Under the pieces are notes generated by a model. That model was not told where the DNA came from and made no database searches. It saw only the letters and a program-made list of their open reading frames with translations. From Algoriphagus hitonicola (GTDB lineage Bacteria > Bacteroidota > Bacteroidia > Cytophagales > Cyclobacteriaceae), in contig NZ_FOPC01000005.1 of assembly GCF_900113375.1 (NCBI RefSeq), positions 186,001-250,000 on the forward strand: 64,000 bases of DNA, written 5' to 3'. Both the position numbers and the translations under genes were made by a program. This document shows, piece by piece, positions 41,436 through 52,913 of this stretch; position 1 is the first letter of the stretch, and each line of letters opens with the position of its first letter.

Positions 41436-42713
41436 ATGAAAAAGATAGTTCTATCCACTTTAGCTTTTTTAATTGCTTTTGCCTCATTAGCTCAAAAAAC
41501 CTATATCCAAGCCGGAAAATTGATTGATGTGCGGGAAATGAAAGTCTTGACAGAGCAAACCATCATCGTCGAAGAAGACAAGATTGTGGAAATCAGATCA
41601 GGCTACCATTCTGGTGAAAATGAAGATCAGGTCATTGATTTGAAAACTAAAACGGTCATGCCAGGCTTGATGGATATGCACGTCCACATCGAAGGACAGA
41701 CAAGTCCTACGCGCTATGTGGATGGTTTCCGTGACAACGAAGCCGATGTAGCATACAAGGCTTTGCCCTATGCCAAAATCACTTTGATGGCGGGTTTTAC
41801 TACCGTCAGAGATTTGGGTGGATCAGGGGTGAATATCGCTTTGAGAAATGCCATCAATAATGGCTTGGTTGTAGGTCCACGGATATATACCGCCGGAAAA
41901 TCCATCGCTCCGACAGGAGGTCACGCGGATCCGACAAATGGCGTAAAGCGTGAGTTGATGGGCGATCCGGGACCTGACCAAGGGGTAATCAATGGACCTT
42001 ATGATGCTCGAAAAGCCGTGCGTCAGGCAGTCAAATATGGTTCGGACGTCATTAAAATAACTGCCACAGGTGGAGTGCTTTCTGTCGCCAGAGATGGGTC
42101 TGCTCCTCAATTTCAGCAGGATGAAATCGATGCGGTAGTGGAGACAGCCAAAGATTTTGGAATTCATGTCGCGGCGCATGCGCATGGAGATGAAGGAATG
42201 CAGCGGGCGATTAAAGCGGGGATTCACTCCATCGAGCATGGCACTATGATGGAGGAGGAAACCATGGATATGATGCGAGAAGCGGGAACTTGGTATGTCC
42301 CCACAGTGACTGCGGGAATGTCAGCTGCCGAGTATGCCAAAATTCCAGGTTACTATCCTCCTATCGTCCGGGATAAGGCGATGCGAATCGGGGCCCAAAT
42401 CCAGGAGACTTTTGGAAAAGCTTATAAAAAAGGAGTCAAAATTGCCTTTGGCACCGATGCGGGTGTTTTTCCTCATGGAGAGAATTACCGTGAATTTCAG
42501 TACATGACCGAAGTGGGAATGCACAATCTTGAGGCCATCCAATCAGCGACACTTAATGGAGCATTATTGCTAGGTATTGAGGATAAATTAGGAACCATTG
42601 AGCCGGGGAAATTAGCCGATATTATTGCCGTGGATGGTGATCCTTCTGAGAATATTGAGGTGATGAAGGAAGTGGTTTTTGTAATGAAAGACGGTAAAAT
42701 AGTAAAGAAATAG
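41436..42713 (+). CDS. Exported amidohydrolase family protein
   Basis: 425 residues from the ATG at 41436; the signal peptide starts there (KKIVLSTLAFLIAFASLAQ), so an upstream start 32 codons earlier is rejected. The metal-dependent hydrolase TIM barrel shows HVH in LMDMHVHIEG, the lysine region DVIKITATGG, histidines in VAAHAHGDEGM and SIEHGTM, and D in FGTDAGVFPHG. It resembles imidazolonepropionase-like/prolidase-like amidohydrolases of Bacteroidota, acting on dipeptides or cyclic amides in the periplasm. The next gene starts two bases after its stop. Confidence 0.88.
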   Translation: MKKIVLSTLAFLIAFASLAQKTYIQAGKLIDVREMKVLTEQTIIVEEDKIVEIRSGYHSGENEDQVIDLKTKTVMPGLMDMHVHIEGQTSPTRYVDGFRDNEADVAYKALPYAKITLMAGFTTVRDLGGSGVNIALRNAINNGLVVGPRIYTAGKSIAPTGGHADPTNGVKRELMGDPGPDQGVINGPYDARKAVRQAVKYGSDVIKITATGGVLSVARDGSAPQFQQDEIDAVVETAKDFGIHVAAHAHGDEGMQRAIKAGIHSIEHGTMMEEETMDMMREAGTWYVPTVTAGMSAAEYAKIPGYYPPIVRDKAMRIGAQIQETFGKAYKKGVKIAFGTDAGVFPHGENYREFQYMTEVGMHNLEAIQSATLNGALLLGIEDKLGTIEPGKLADIIAVDGDPSENIEVMKEVVFVMKDGKIVKK

Positions 42714-42715
42714 TC

Positions 42716-43840
42716 ATGAGTAAGATTCTTCGATTGATAAAAAGTCGTATTCAAACTTACTTTAAACTCCTGATTTTTATAGGGAGTTTCCTTTCATTTT
42801 CACTTTCTTTTGCCCAGAAAAGCATTATTTCAGATTTATATTTCCCTCCAAACAGTTCTTCTGAGTGGGAAAAGATGAGCTTGATTGAAGCGGGGTTTGA
42901 TCAAGAAAATATTGGAGAGTTTTTGGCTTGGATCTCGACGACCAATACCCGGTCATTCATCGTGTTAAAGGATGGTAAACTGGTCATTGAGGAACACTGG
43001 GGTAATAAACTAACCGGTATGGGAGCAATGAATCAAGAATCATTTTGGTATTGGGCCTCTGCTGGGAAAACCTTGACTGCGGCTCTGATTGGGATAGCTG
43101 AACAGGAAAAGATCCTTAAATTGAATCATAGCAGTCAAAAATATTTGGGAAAAGGCTGGACGGCCATGTCCAATTCACAAGAACGGAAAATAAAAATTAT
43201 TCATCACCTCAGTATGACCACTGGTTTGGATCATCAGGTTTCCAATCCAAATAGTACGGTATCTGATGATCTCAAGTTTAAAGCCAAGCCAGGAACTCGC
43301 TGGAGCTATCATAATGCGCCTTACACGATTTTGGATCGAGTACTGGAATCTGCTAGCGAGATGAGTTTTGCGGATTATTTTAAATCAAAGATTGGCGATC
43401 CCATAGGTATGCAGGGATTTTGGCAGAAAAATGGACGGAATAATGTTTTTTACAGCACCCCGCGTTCCATGGCACGATTTGGTTTGTTTTTGTTGGCTAA
43501 AGGAAATTGGAATGGGGTTCAAATTGGATCAGCGGATTTTTTTGATTCTATGACTACGCCCAGTCAAAATTTAAATTCCAGCTATGGATATCTTACTTGG
43601 CTCAATGGACAAAATTCCTACATGCTTCCTGGTATTCAGCAAGGATTTGAGGGTCCATTAGTTCCATCTGCCCCTTCGGATATGTATCAGGCTATGGGCT
43701 TAAACGGGCAATTCCTGATGGTTATTCCTTCGAAGAATTTGGTGATTATTAGAATGGGGTCTAGTCCTAATTCAACAGAAATTCCCTTTACCCTGATTCA
43801 GGATATGTGGGATCGACTAGCTCCATTGATACTGGATTAA
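42716..43840 (+). CDS. Serine hydrolase of the class C beta-lactamase family
   Basis: 374 residues with a signal peptide (hydrophobic core LLIFIGSFLSFSLSFA). The SxxK motif is S115-A-G-K118 and the YxN motif Y198-H-N200; a C-terminal GLNGQFLMVIP segment stands in for the KTG-like motif. Family members include beta-lactamases, esterases and peptidases; nothing here specifies one. Exported, translated two bases after the amidohydrolase gene, so probably the same operon. Confidence 0.87.
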   Translation: MSKILRLIKSRIQTYFKLLIFIGSFLSFSLSFAQKSIISDLYFPPNSSSEWEKMSLIEAGFDQENIGEFLAWISTTNTRSFIVLKDGKLVIEEHWGNKLTGMGAMNQESFWYWASAGKTLTAALIGIAEQEKILKLNHSSQKYLGKGWTAMSNSQERKIKIIHHLSMTTGLDHQVSNPNSTVSDDLKFKAKPGTRWSYHNAPYTILDRVLESASEMSFADYFKSKIGDPIGMQGFWQKNGRNNVFYSTPRSMARFGLFLLAKGNWNGVQIGSADFFDSMTTPSQNLNSSYGYLTWLNGQNSYMLPGIQQGFEGPLVPSAPSDMYQAMGLNGQFLMVIPSKNLVIIRMGSSPNSTEIPFTLIQDMWDRLAPLILD

Positions 43841-43844
43841 AAAG

Positions 43845-44234
43845 TTATACTTGGTATTTTTTCATCTGAGATTCAATCTTCTCAAGCGTTAGAGGTTTTT
43901 CTAAAAAACCACTGACGATATCGTAGCCCATGGCTCGCTGACGATCCTGAAAATCAATCGAACTGGAAAGGATCACAATTTTATCTTTTCGATTCTCAAA
44001 TTGGATCAAATATTCATTTAAAAATTCCCATCCATTCATGACCGGCATATTGATGTCTAAAAACACCATGATAGATTGAGTAGGGGGGAGAGAGGCAATA
44101 TTTTCCAAAGCTTTTTCAGCTTCCAAAAATTCATAGATATTCTCCGAATATTTCATTTTTTTGAGTAGACGTTTATTGATCAGATTGTTGATCGGATCAT
44201 CGTCTACCAGAAAAATTGCATCGAAATAAATCAT
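43845..44234 (-). CDS. Single-domain response regulator
   Basis: 129-residue receiver domain with D11-D12 acidic pair, phospho-acceptor D60 (FLDINMP) and conserved lysine in FLEKPLT (about 115). No output domain. The sequence is closest in style to the PAS/hybrid-kinase-linked receivers common in Bacteroidota and to the receiver at 20641. No partner kinase lies in the window. It converges with the serine hydrolase gene four bases away. Confidence 0.88.
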   Translation of the reverse strand: MIYFDAIFLVDDDPINNLINKRLLKKMKYSENIYEFLEAEKALENIASLPPTQSIMVFLDINMPVMNGWEFLNEYLIQFENRKDKIVILSSSIDFQDRQRAMGYDIVSGFLEKPLTLEKIESQMKKYQV

Positions 44235-44356
44235 TGATTAATCAAAAGTCAAAAACGGTTTCTCTATAGGCCAAAATACGATTATTCCGATTGCAAGTAA
44301 AACCATTATGAAGCTTTTTTTTAATTGATTTCAAATCATTTTCATTTGAAATAAAA

Positions 44357-44380
44357 AAAGGAGGCTACTTGCCTCCTTTT
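44357..44380. terminator. Terminator after groEL
   Basis: AAAGGAGGC (44357-44365) and GCCTCCTTT (44371-44379) pair perfectly over loop TACTT; on the minus strand a T run follows. Confidence 0.88.
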
Positions 44381-44398
44381 AATAGGTATGAAATGGGA

Positions 44399-46048
<1,650 letters not shown>

Positions 46049-46069
46049 TTAAATGTTCTTGGTGATTAA

Positions 46070-46348
46070 TTAAAGGATCGCGAAGATATCAGACTCACGC
46101 ATGATCAGGTAGTCTGAACCGTCTACGTTTAGCTCTGTACCGGAATATTTTCCGTACAAAACCGTGTCTCCAACTTTCACAGTCAAGGGCTCATCTTTTT
46201 TGCCATTACCAATCGCAACTACGGTACCTTTTTGAGGTTTTTCTTTGGCAGTGTCCGGGATGTAAAGTCCGGATGCGGTTTTCTCTTCGGCTGCAGCAGG
46301 CTGTACTAGCACTCGGTCTGCAAGAGGCTTGATGTTCACTTTTGACAT
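46070..46348 (-). CDS. groS: Co-chaperonin GroES (10 kDa)
   Basis: 92-residue heptameric lid of GroEL. Seen: [11 protein letters not shown] at the start, the mobile-loop region [12 protein letters not shown] and the roof hairpin around [15 protein letters not shown]. It is the first gene of the operon; a sigma-54-like promoter lies 48 bases upstream, and no CIRCE repeat is present. Confidence 0.97.
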   Translation of the reverse strand: MSKVNIKPLADRVLVQPAAAEEKTASGLYIPDTAKEKPQKGTVVAIGNGKKDEPLTVKVGDTVLYGKYSGTELNVDGSDYLIMRESDIFAIL

Positions 46349-46394
46349 AATATGAAATCGTTTAAAGGTTAGATTAAAATGCTAAACCTTCTTT

Positions 46395-46411
46395 TGCGAG
46401 ATCTGTGCCAA
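46395..46411 (-). promoter_or_regulatory. Candidate sigma-54 promoter of groESL
   Basis: On the minus strand TTGGCACAGATCTCGCA has TGGCAC at -24 and GC exactly ten bases after the GG, the sigma-54 arrangement, with only the bases just before the GC off consensus. It lies about 48 bases upstream of groES. A sigma-54 activator gene lies at 50085 in the same window. Confidence 0.5.
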
Positions 46412-46572
46412 GGTTTTTTTTGACAAAAAGGCTGACAAATAGTCGGATTTCCCCATGCTTTTGGAATAATCTGGAAAGGAATCATTCTCATTCTGTCTGC
46501 CAAAATTTCGCTGAGTGCTGGAAATCCTGTCAGATTTTGTTTAAATTTTTACCGATAATTCTATTAAACCCT

Positions 46573-47280
46573 ATGAAAACATTGCCTAAAAATTGGATGA
46601 CAGAAGGATTGATTGATTTTGAATACAAAAAGTATCAATTACTCGCCTATCTGCAGGAAACTGAGAAACAGTTTCAAGCGGTAAAGCTCTATCCCTCGTT
46701 GAGTGATTTGATCGAGCATCACCGACATCTCGATGCTTTTCAATCGGGTAAAAGCAAATTGGCGGATCTCTTTCCCAAGGCCATTTCTCATGTAGATCTC
46801 AAAAACAGCAAACTTCATTATCATCCTCAGGAACCTGACCACCAAGTCCTTGAAGAAATCACCCAAATTACAACATTTGCCCTTCCCCGACTCGAAAAGC
46901 AAATCCGTGAAGGAAGGGAAATCTACAATTTTGTAGAGAATCAAGTCGAGCTGGAGCCGGTGGGAATCCAGCCGCTATACACCAGAGAAGGCTTCGTCTT
47001 TTTGACTCGCGAGCAATCCTCGGAGGTGATGGCATATCGCTATCGGTCGGGGCTCTTGCAGCTAGCCGGTGAGCGGTTTAGAAGCATTTCCATGTGGTTT
47101 TTGGGGCTGTTTAAAAAGACACTTTTCAGAACGCTCGAAGCTTTAAAACTCGAATTGATCAAAGAAGTAAAGGAGCTGCCCAATCCTGCAACATGGAGAG
47201 TGCACAGTGCCCATGAAATTCCGCTGGATGAGACATTGATTCCCCTCAGCAAGCGGCTGCTGCTTCAACGGGTCCAATAA
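46573..47280 (+). CDS. Hypothetical protein
   Basis: 235 residues from the ATG at 46573. Cytoplasmic, helical and charged: KNWMTEGLIDFEYKKYQLLAYLQ at the N-terminus, a middle helix region HHRHLDAFQSGKSKLADLFPK, and a C-terminal domain FRTLEALKLELIKEVKELPNPATWRV. No family or motif recognised, though I believe similar proteins of unknown function occur in Cyclobacteriaceae. The first 56 codons of the longer frame lie in the groESL promoter region and are rejected. Confidence 0.7.
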   Translation: MKTLPKNWMTEGLIDFEYKKYQLLAYLQETEKQFQAVKLYPSLSDLIEHHRHLDAFQSGKSKLADLFPKAISHVDLKNSKLHYHPQEPDHQVLEEITQITTFALPRLEKQIREGREIYNFVENQVELEPVGIQPLYTREGFVFLTREQSSEVMAYRYRSGLLQLAGERFRSISMWFLGLFKKTLFRTLEALKLELIKEVKELPNPATWRVHSAHEIPLDETLIPLSKRLLLQRVQ

Positions 47281-47296
47281 AAACTGATCTACAAAA

Positions 47297-47326
47297 AAAT
47301 GGAGGCTATATGGCCTCCAATATTTT
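47297..47326. terminator. Bidirectional terminator
   Basis: TGGAGGC (47300-47306) pairs with GCCTCCA (47313-47319), flanked by A and T tracts, serving the hypothetical gene and the convergent desaturase-family gene. Confidence 0.8.
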
Positions 47327-48247
47327 TTCTTTTTTCTCTGAATCTGTTGGTTCAATGGGTTTGACTAGATTTTCTTGTTTGATTCGGTTAGCAATGACCT
47401 CTGCTCCGGGTTTGTCAAAAAGAATTCTCCAAGCTTCCTTTAGGCTATTTGCTTTGGTCAGATCCCTGACAATATCTCGCCACTCATGAAATACTAAATA
47501 AACGGGATTATAAGAAGTCACCGGCTTGGTAATGCCATAATTTGGCCGCTCTCCCTCCGGCATAAATGTGCCAAACATCCGATCCCAAATAATAAAGGTG
47601 GACCCGTAATTTTTGTCCAAATAATGTTCATCACTCGCATGATGAACACGGTGGTGTGATGGTGTGGTAAAGACGTACTCGATCACCGGATGAAGCTTGG
47701 TGATGTATTCTGTATGAATCCAAAACTGATACAATACCGCGATCTGATGACAGATGAAAAACACAAAAGGATCAAATCCCATAAACATCACCGGAAAGAA
47801 GAAAATGATCTTGATGTGCTGTGTCCATCCCAGACGGAATGAAACCGAGAAATTGTACTTGGAAGAATTGTGATGGGTGATATGAGTAGCCCACCAAAAC
47901 CGTTGCTCATGAGCGATCCGATGTGCCCAATACCGAGCGAAGTCTATGGCAATAAAACAAAGGATAAAGGACCACCAAGTGGAAGGGATGGTAAACGGTG
48001 AAATATTGTAGAAAAACAAGGCCGCTCCAAAAGTGGCTAATTTGATCATGGCACTGATTCCTACATTGACGAAACCGATCGTAGCGGCCGCAAAGAAATC
48101 CTTGGTGTCATAGGTGTCTTTTTTTTGGTACCAGCTGATGCCCCATTCGATAAATACCAACAAAAACATAATTGGTGCTGCCCAAAGAATCAGGTTAGGC
48201 CAAGATTCTAAATTTAAATCTTCTAGGCTTAAAGGCTTTTTGTCCAT
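47306..48247 (-). CDS. Sterol desaturase / fatty-acid hydroxylase family protein
   Basis: 313-residue integral membrane di-iron oxygenase of the fatty-acid hydroxylase superfamily. The histidine clusters are present: HRIAHE, HITHHNSS, HTEY and SHHRVHH. Three or four membrane helices precede and separate them. Members hydroxylate or desaturate lipids with O2; the lipid here is unknown (ornithine/sphingolipid or hopanoid-type compounds are possible). Single gene between two terminators. Confidence 0.9.
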   Translation of the reverse strand: MDKKPLSLEDLNLESWPNLILWAAPIMFLLVFIEWGISWYQKKDTYDTKDFFAAATIGFVNVGISAMIKLATFGAALFFYNISPFTIPSTWWSFILCFIAIDFARYWAHRIAHEQRFWWATHITHHNSSKYNFSVSFRLGWTQHIKIIFFFPVMFMGFDPFVFFICHQIAVLYQFWIHTEYITKLHPVIEYVFTTPSHHRVHHASDEHYLDKNYGSTFIIWDRMFGTFMPEGERPNYGITKPVTSYNPVYLVFHEWRDIVRDLTKANSLKEAWRILFDKPGAEVIANRIKQENLVKPIEPTDSEKKEKILEAI

Positions 48248-48341
48248 AAAATTTCAGTTGACTGTTAGTTTGCTTTGAATATCCGTTACATACAACGCGG
48301 ATAAGTTCTTTTTTAATTTAACTATCAACTAAAATAAATAA

Positions 48342-48370
48342 AAAAGTCCGCCTGTCTAGGGCGGACTTCA
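48342..48370. terminator. Terminator after secG
   Basis: AAGTCCGCC (48344-48352) pairs with GGCGGACTT (48360-48368); on the minus strand an A/T tract follows. It ends the long leftward miaB-secG operon. Confidence 0.85.
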
Positions 48371-48402
48371 ATATTATTTTTAAATTTTTCCTCAGCAACT
48401 AG

Positions 48403-48774
48403 TTATTGGTTTCCGGTGGTATCTGGGATGATGGATTCTTCTTCTGGATTGGCTGGCAAGATTCCTTCCTCTTCGTTTTCACCAAAAGCTGGAGTGACTA
48501 CTTGTTGTCTGGCATTCTCAATATTTGGAGAAGAAAACTGGTTTGGTTGACTGCTTGTGTAAAAAGCAGAAGAAACCAGCGAAAGTACCAAAATCGATAC
48601 TGCTAAAACCCAAGTGGCTTTCTCAAGTACATTTCCGGTACGGGTCACCCCCATAATTTGTGAGGCGCTACCGCCAAATGCAGCACCTACCCCACCTTTG
48701 GAGTTTTGTCCCAAAATCACCAGAATAAGCAATACGGCTAGAACTAAAATGATGCTGATTAATAAAGTGAACAT
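48403..48774 (-). CDS. secG: Preprotein translocase subunit SecG
   Basis: 123-residue SecG: helix 1 (about 3-24), the cytoplasmic loop GQNSKGGVGAAFGG, helix 2 near 53-73, and an extended acidic, proline-rich C-terminus ending IIPDTTGNQ that is usual in Bacteroidota. It assists SecYEG export. The last gene of the leftward operon with miaB, a sigma-54 activator, lptE and a TPR-like protein. Confidence 0.93.
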   Translation of the reverse strand: MFTLLISIILVLAVLLILVILGQNSKGGVGAAFGGSASQIMGVTRTGNVLEKATWVLAVSILVLSLVSSAFYTSSQPNQFSSPNIENARQQVVTPAFGENEEEGILPANPEEESIIPDTTGNQ

Positions 48775-48778
48775 ACTG

Positions 48779-49531
48779 TTATTTATTAGAATTTTTCAAG
48801 TTTTCGATCAAGTCCGCAAAGTAAGCCCTTTTATCTGGAAACTTCAAACCCAATTTTTTATAAATTTCTATCGCCTTGGAGGTTTTTCCTTGCTTGACCA
48901 GTAAGTTGGCAAAAGTTTCTGAAATCAGATTGTCATTGATTTTGGTACTGGATTCAGCCAGATTTTCGTTGTTTTGATTGGCCTCGATTTCTTTGATCGT
49001 GGCCAGTTTGATTTCTTTTTTGCTGAATGCCTTGATCAGGTCTATTTGCTCTTTTTTCTTATCATCCAGGATTATTTTCTTTTCTTTTTTCTTGATCGAT
49101 TCGATCAAGTCTTCTCCCGCACCAGGTCTTCGAGTTCTTTTCTTCGGTTTGTCTTCTGGCTTAGAGTCTGATGATTTCGGTTGATCACCACGAAGGTTTT
49201 CACTGAGCTTAAGTAAAGATTGGGTTCGGGAAGCGGGATCAGGTTTTTCTCTACTTTCCTCTGGTAGCAGATCTTCGGTATTCCCTGATTTGGATTTTGT
49301 CAGCGGTGCTTCAACTAGGGTTTTTAAGTAAATTCGGTTAGGACTGGTAATGGCTGCCAAACCCAGACTCATCGGGAGTTCGCCGGATTTTTGATATTCG
49401 TATCGGGCATTGAGAATATGAGGAATGTTGAAATAGGGGAAATTCTCCTGAATTTTTTTCAACTGGAGGATTTCAGTCTTTCCGATATCTGACTCCCGAT
49501 TGAGGATTTCTTGAAATTGGCTTGCGTTCAC
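48779..49531 (-). CDS. Hypothetical protein with C-terminal TPR-like repeat
   Basis: 250 residues, no signal peptide. N-terminal domain starts NASQFQEILNRE, a lysine-rich disordered middle (KPKKRTRRPGAGEDL and following) and a C-terminal helical pair resembling a tetratricopeptide repeat (ANLLVKQGKTSKAIEIYKKL). It lies between lptE and secG in a conserved operon of Bacteroidota. Function unknown. Confidence 0.75.
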   Translation of the reverse strand: MNASQFQEILNRESDIGKTEILQLKKIQENFPYFNIPHILNARYEYQKSGELPMSLGLAAITSPNRIYLKTLVEAPLTKSKSGNTEDLLPEESREKPDPASRTQSLLKLSENLRGDQPKSSDSKPEDKPKKRTRRPGAGEDLIESIKKKEKKIILDDKKKEQIDLIKAFSKKEIKLATIKEIEANQNNENLAESSTKINDNLISETFANLLVKQGKTSKAIEIYKKLGLKFPDKRAYFADLIENLKNSNK

Positions 49532-49561
49532 AGTCTTGCTTTTGGGGATTAAGATAGGAAA

Positions 49562-50101
49562 TTACCAGTTGGCAACCGTGGCAGTAAAGATGTCTTGGAT
49601 GATTTGATCGAAAATTTCGTCAATCAGTCGATTTTCTTCATCCAGCAGGGTGGTAGTTCGAGGGTCATAATCGCTAAAGAAAGAAAAAGTCTGAGTTAGA
49701 TTTTCTTCTTCATTACTTAAATTTATATACTCTACTTCTACACCTATGGTCAGTCGCATCTGTCCCGCACGATCTGGCTGATTGGGATTTCCACTCGAAA
49801 CAGCCGCTTGTGGGGTTAAAGCATAACGTTTGATTGCTCCGGAAAATTGCAGGTCACCATTGGTACGAACCAATTCCAATTGTGTATTTCGCTGATAAAA
49901 TTCTTTCAACTCCTCTGTAAATCGCTGCTCAATATTGGCAGGTCCTGCACCGGAATCATTGAAAAAATTGGCAATCGAAAAAGAACTCACCAATTCATAA
50001 TTGATATTCGTTCCTGTAAAACTATAGCTAACCGAACAGCCAGAAAATGCCAAAAGGATCAACCAAAGTGGAAAAAACGAAAGTTTATTGATCAATTTCA
50101 T
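49562..50101 (-). CDS. lptE: LPS-assembly lipoprotein LptE
   Basis: 179 residues from the ATG at 50099-50101. Lipobox FSGC gives lipid cysteine C22. The mature part has LptE order: GTNINYELVSSFSIANFFN, ANIEQRFTEELKEFYQR, LQFSGAIKRYALTPQA and a C-terminal helix LIDEIFDQIIQDIF. It would plug the LptD barrel and help insert LPS at the outer membrane. It overlaps the activator gene by 17 bases. Confidence 0.88.
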   Translation of the reverse strand: MKLINKLSFFPLWLILLAFSGCSVSYSFTGTNINYELVSSFSIANFFNDSGAGPANIEQRFTEELKEFYQRNTQLELVRTNGDLQFSGAIKRYALTPQAAVSSGNPNQPDRAGQMRLTIGVEVEYINLSNEEENLTQTFSFFSDYDPRTTTLLDEENRLIDEIFDQIIQDIFTATVANW

Positions 50102-51374
50102 ACTGTTTGATTTTTCGGTAAAGTGTGCGCTCGGAGATTCCCAAGTCGCTCGCAGCATATTTACGTTTATTGTTGTGCTTTCGTAGTGCTTTTAGGATCA
50201 TTTCTTTCTCTTTTTTTTCTAAAGAAAGCGAATTATCGTCTTCCTCATGAATGATGTCCTCGATAACTTCCTCTTCGTATTCATCGGGATCTTGATTGGA
50301 AGATTTTTGAGATTCGAGTACCAAAGGCATGTAACTCGTTCCACCATCATGAGATTCTGAAGGCTTGAGATTGCTGTCCATATCTTCGAAAAGCTCGCTG
50401 TGCTTTTGAATAATGCTCTGATTCAGGCCACCGCTTTTGTAGGATTCCAACACCAGTTTTTTAAGCTCATTCATGTCCTTCTTCATGTCAAAAAGGACTT
50501 TGTAGAGAATGTCCCGCTCAGAAAAATCCATGGCTTCGGAATCTCGATTTCCTCCTGTCAGGGCAACAGGAAGCCTAGAATTGTCGGCTGGAAGGTATCG
50601 GGAAAGCGTAGGACCGTCCACTTCACGTTCCTCTTCCAAAAGTGAAATTTGCTCAGCTAGATTTTTCAGCTGACGAATATTTCCCGGAAAGGGATAACGC
50701 ATCAGGACGGACTGTGCTTCAGCAGTTAGACTGATCGGCCTCACGTGGTATTTTTCGGAGAAATCAGAGGTGAATTTTCGGAATAGCAACACCATATCTT
50801 CTCCTCTTTCTCGAAGCGGAGGGACAAAAATCGGTACGGTATTCAGTCGATAATAGAGGTCTTCTCGGAACTTGCCTTTTTCTACCGCTTTGATCAGGTT
50901 GACATTGGTGGCTGTGATGACCCGGACATTGGTTTTTTGAACTTTTGAAGAGCCTACTTTAATGAATTCTCCGTTTTCGAGTACTCGAAGGAGTCGGGCT
51001 TGAGTTCCTAAGGGCATTTCTCCGATTTCATCCAAAAAGATCGAACCTCCATCAGTCACTTCAAAATAACCTTTTCGGGCCTCATGTGCTCCGGTAAAAG
51101 ACCCTTTTTCATGACCAAAAAGCTCGGAATCAATCGTACCTTCAGGGATTGCTCCACAGTTGATCGCAATGAACTTGCCGTGCTTTCGAAGCGAAAGTGA
51201 ATGAATAATCTTAGAGAAGCTTTCTTTTCCACTTCCGCTTTCTCCAGTAATCAGCACAGTCATATCGGTGGGCGAGGCTTGCATGGCCACCTGAATGGCA
51301 TGGTTGAGCAAGGGACTATTTCCAATAATCCCAAAGCGCTGCTTGACACTTTGTATTTCCTGTGGGGTAATCAT
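50085..51374 (-). CDS. Sigma-54-dependent activator without receiver domain
   Basis: 429-residue AAA+ enhancer-binding protein. Walker A GESGSGKE (44-51), the sigma-54 contact loop GSFTGA (91-96, in place of the usual GAFTGA), a conserved region [10 protein letters not shown] near 166, and a C-terminal Fis-type helix-turn-helix ([22 protein letters not shown]). There is no N-terminal sensor, so activity must be set by level or another protein. It sits in the miaB-lptE operon, overlapping miaB by four bases and lptE by 17. Confidence 0.9.
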   Translation of the reverse strand: MITPQEIQSVKQRFGIIGNSPLLNHAIQVAMQASPTDMTVLITGESGSGKESFSKIIHSLSLRKHGKFIAINCGAIPEGTIDSELFGHEKGSFTGAHEARKGYFEVTDGGSIFLDEIGEMPLGTQARLLRVLENGEFIKVGSSKVQKTNVRVITATNVNLIKAVEKGKFREDLYYRLNTVPIFVPPLRERGEDMVLLFRKFTSDFSEKYHVRPISLTAEAQSVLMRYPFPGNIRQLKNLAEQISLLEEEREVDGPTLSRYLPADNSRLPVALTGGNRDSEAMDFSERDILYKVLFDMKKDMNELKKLVLESYKSGGLNQSIIQKHSELFEDMDSNLKPSESHDGGTSYMPLVLESQKSSNQDPDEYEEEVIEDIIHEEDDNSLSLEKKEKEMILKALRKHNNKRKYAASDLGISERTLYRKIKQYEIDQ

Positions 51375-52849
51375 GCTAAAGCAGGATTAATTTCCAAAAC
51401 CTCCCCGAAAAGTGTAGCTGGTGAGCAATCTGTGATTTTTACTTTGACATAATCACCGAGCTTCAATCCGGCCGCAGGTACGATTACCACCTTATTTGCC
51501 GAATTTCTACCCTTAAGCTCAACTTGTGATTTTTTGGAGGTGCCCTCGATCAGAATGATCTGTTCTTGGCCTACATCCAACTTATTTCGTTCGTAAGAAA
51601 GTTTATTTTGTTTCTCGATGATTTCGGCCAAACGTCGTTTCTTAACATCCAAAGGAATATCATCCGCATATTTTTTGGCGGCCAAAGTTCCCGGACGCTC
51701 CGAATAGAAAAACATGTAGGAAAAGTCATATTGGACAATATCCATGATACTTAGGGTATCCTGATGTTCTTCTTCAGTCTCGGTACAGAATCCCGCAATC
51801 ATATCTGAAGAAATCCCGCATTCTTCTCCGAGAATCTCACGAATTGCTTTCACCCGATTCAGGTACCATTCCCGATCATAGGTTCGGTTCATCAGTTCGA
51901 GGACCCGGCTGTTTCCTGACTGTACCGGAAGGTGAATATATTTACAGATGTTGTCGTACTTTTTCATCGTGTAAAGCACCTCGTCAGTGATGTCTTTGGG
52001 ATGGGAAGTTGAAAAACGAACCCGGAGCAAGGGGCTGATTTGAGCAACCATTTCCAGCAAATTGGCAAAATTGACTACTTGGCTTACTTCCTCTTCTTTT
52101 TTGTTCAACCGGGCTTTGTTGTTTTCTTCCGGGGACCATTTGTAGGAATCAACGTTTTGACCCAAAAGCGTCACCTCCTTAAATCCGCGGCTGAATAGAT
52201 CTTGAGCCTCAGCTATGATCGAATGTGGATCACGGCTTCGCTCTCTCCCCCGAGTGAAAGGTACTACGCAGAATGAACACATATTGTCACAGCCTCTCAT
52301 GATGGAAATAAAGGCCGTGACCCCGTTGGAATTTAAGCGTACCGGAGCAATATCCGCATAAGTTTCCTCTCGCGAAAGGAAGGTATTGACGCCTTTTTGC
52401 CCATCTTCTGCAGCGTTGACTAGATTGGGTAGATCTCGGTAGGCATCAGGTCCGACGACTACATCTACGATTTTCTCTTCTTCGAGTAATTTGTCCTTCA
52501 ATCGCTCCGCCATACAACCTAAAATCCCGATGGTCATCTCAGGTTTATGTTTTTTGACGGCATTGAAATGATTGAGTCGGTTTCGCACCGTCTGTTCGGC
52601 TTTTTCGCGGATGGAACAGGTATTAAGAAAAACCACATCCGCCTGCTGAAAATCCGAGGTCGTATCGTAGCCGTTTTCTTTCATGATCGAGGCGACTATT
52701 TCCGAATCGGAAAAATTCATTTGACAGCCATAACTTTCGATGTATATTTTTTTGGCTTTTCCGGTATTCTCCTCAACGGTGGTTTTGTAGTCCACCGCAT
52801 GCGCTTCCTCACCGGTAATAATATCTATATCTTTAATTAACTCGTTCAT
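51371..52849 (-). CDS. miaB: tRNA-2-methylthio-N6-dimethylallyladenosine synthase MiaB
   Basis: 492-residue radical-SAM methylthiotransferase acting on A37 of tRNAs. N-terminal UPF0004 domain cysteines (YGCQMNF, NTCSIRE, GCMAERL) hold one iron-sulfur cluster; the radical-SAM cluster is CDNMCSFC (CxxxCxxC). A TRAM domain ends the protein (LIEGTSKKS...KVKITD). Full length. First gene of a leftward operon that continues with the sigma-54 activator. Confidence 0.96.
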   Translation of the reverse strand: MNELIKDIDIITGEEAHAVDYKTTVEENTGKAKKIYIESYGCQMNFSDSEIVASIMKENGYDTTSDFQQADVVFLNTCSIREKAEQTVRNRLNHFNAVKKHKPEMTIGILGCMAERLKDKLLEEEKIVDVVVGPDAYRDLPNLVNAAEDGQKGVNTFLSREETYADIAPVRLNSNGVTAFISIMRGCDNMCSFCVVPFTRGRERSRDPHSIIAEAQDLFSRGFKEVTLLGQNVDSYKWSPEENNKARLNKKEEEVSQVVNFANLLEMVAQISPLLRVRFSTSHPKDITDEVLYTMKKYDNICKYIHLPVQSGNSRVLELMNRTYDREWYLNRVKAIREILGEECGISSDMIAGFCTETEEEHQDTLSIMDIVQYDFSYMFFYSERPGTLAAKKYADDIPLDVKKRRLAEIIEKQNKLSYERNKLDVGQEQIILIEGTSKKSQVELKGRNSANKVVIVPAAGLKLGDYVKVKITDCSPATLFGEVLEINPALA

Positions 52850-52913
52850 TCAAGCTTGAATTATGAATTTGCAAAATTACTAAAAAACGGACAAAATGGC
52901 AGGATTCAAGCTC

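Noticed and set aside
46349..46420. CIRCE operator before groES
   Set aside because: The TTAGCACTC-N9-GAGTGCTAA pattern is absent; only a short imperfect AAGGTT/AACCTT repeat is seen.
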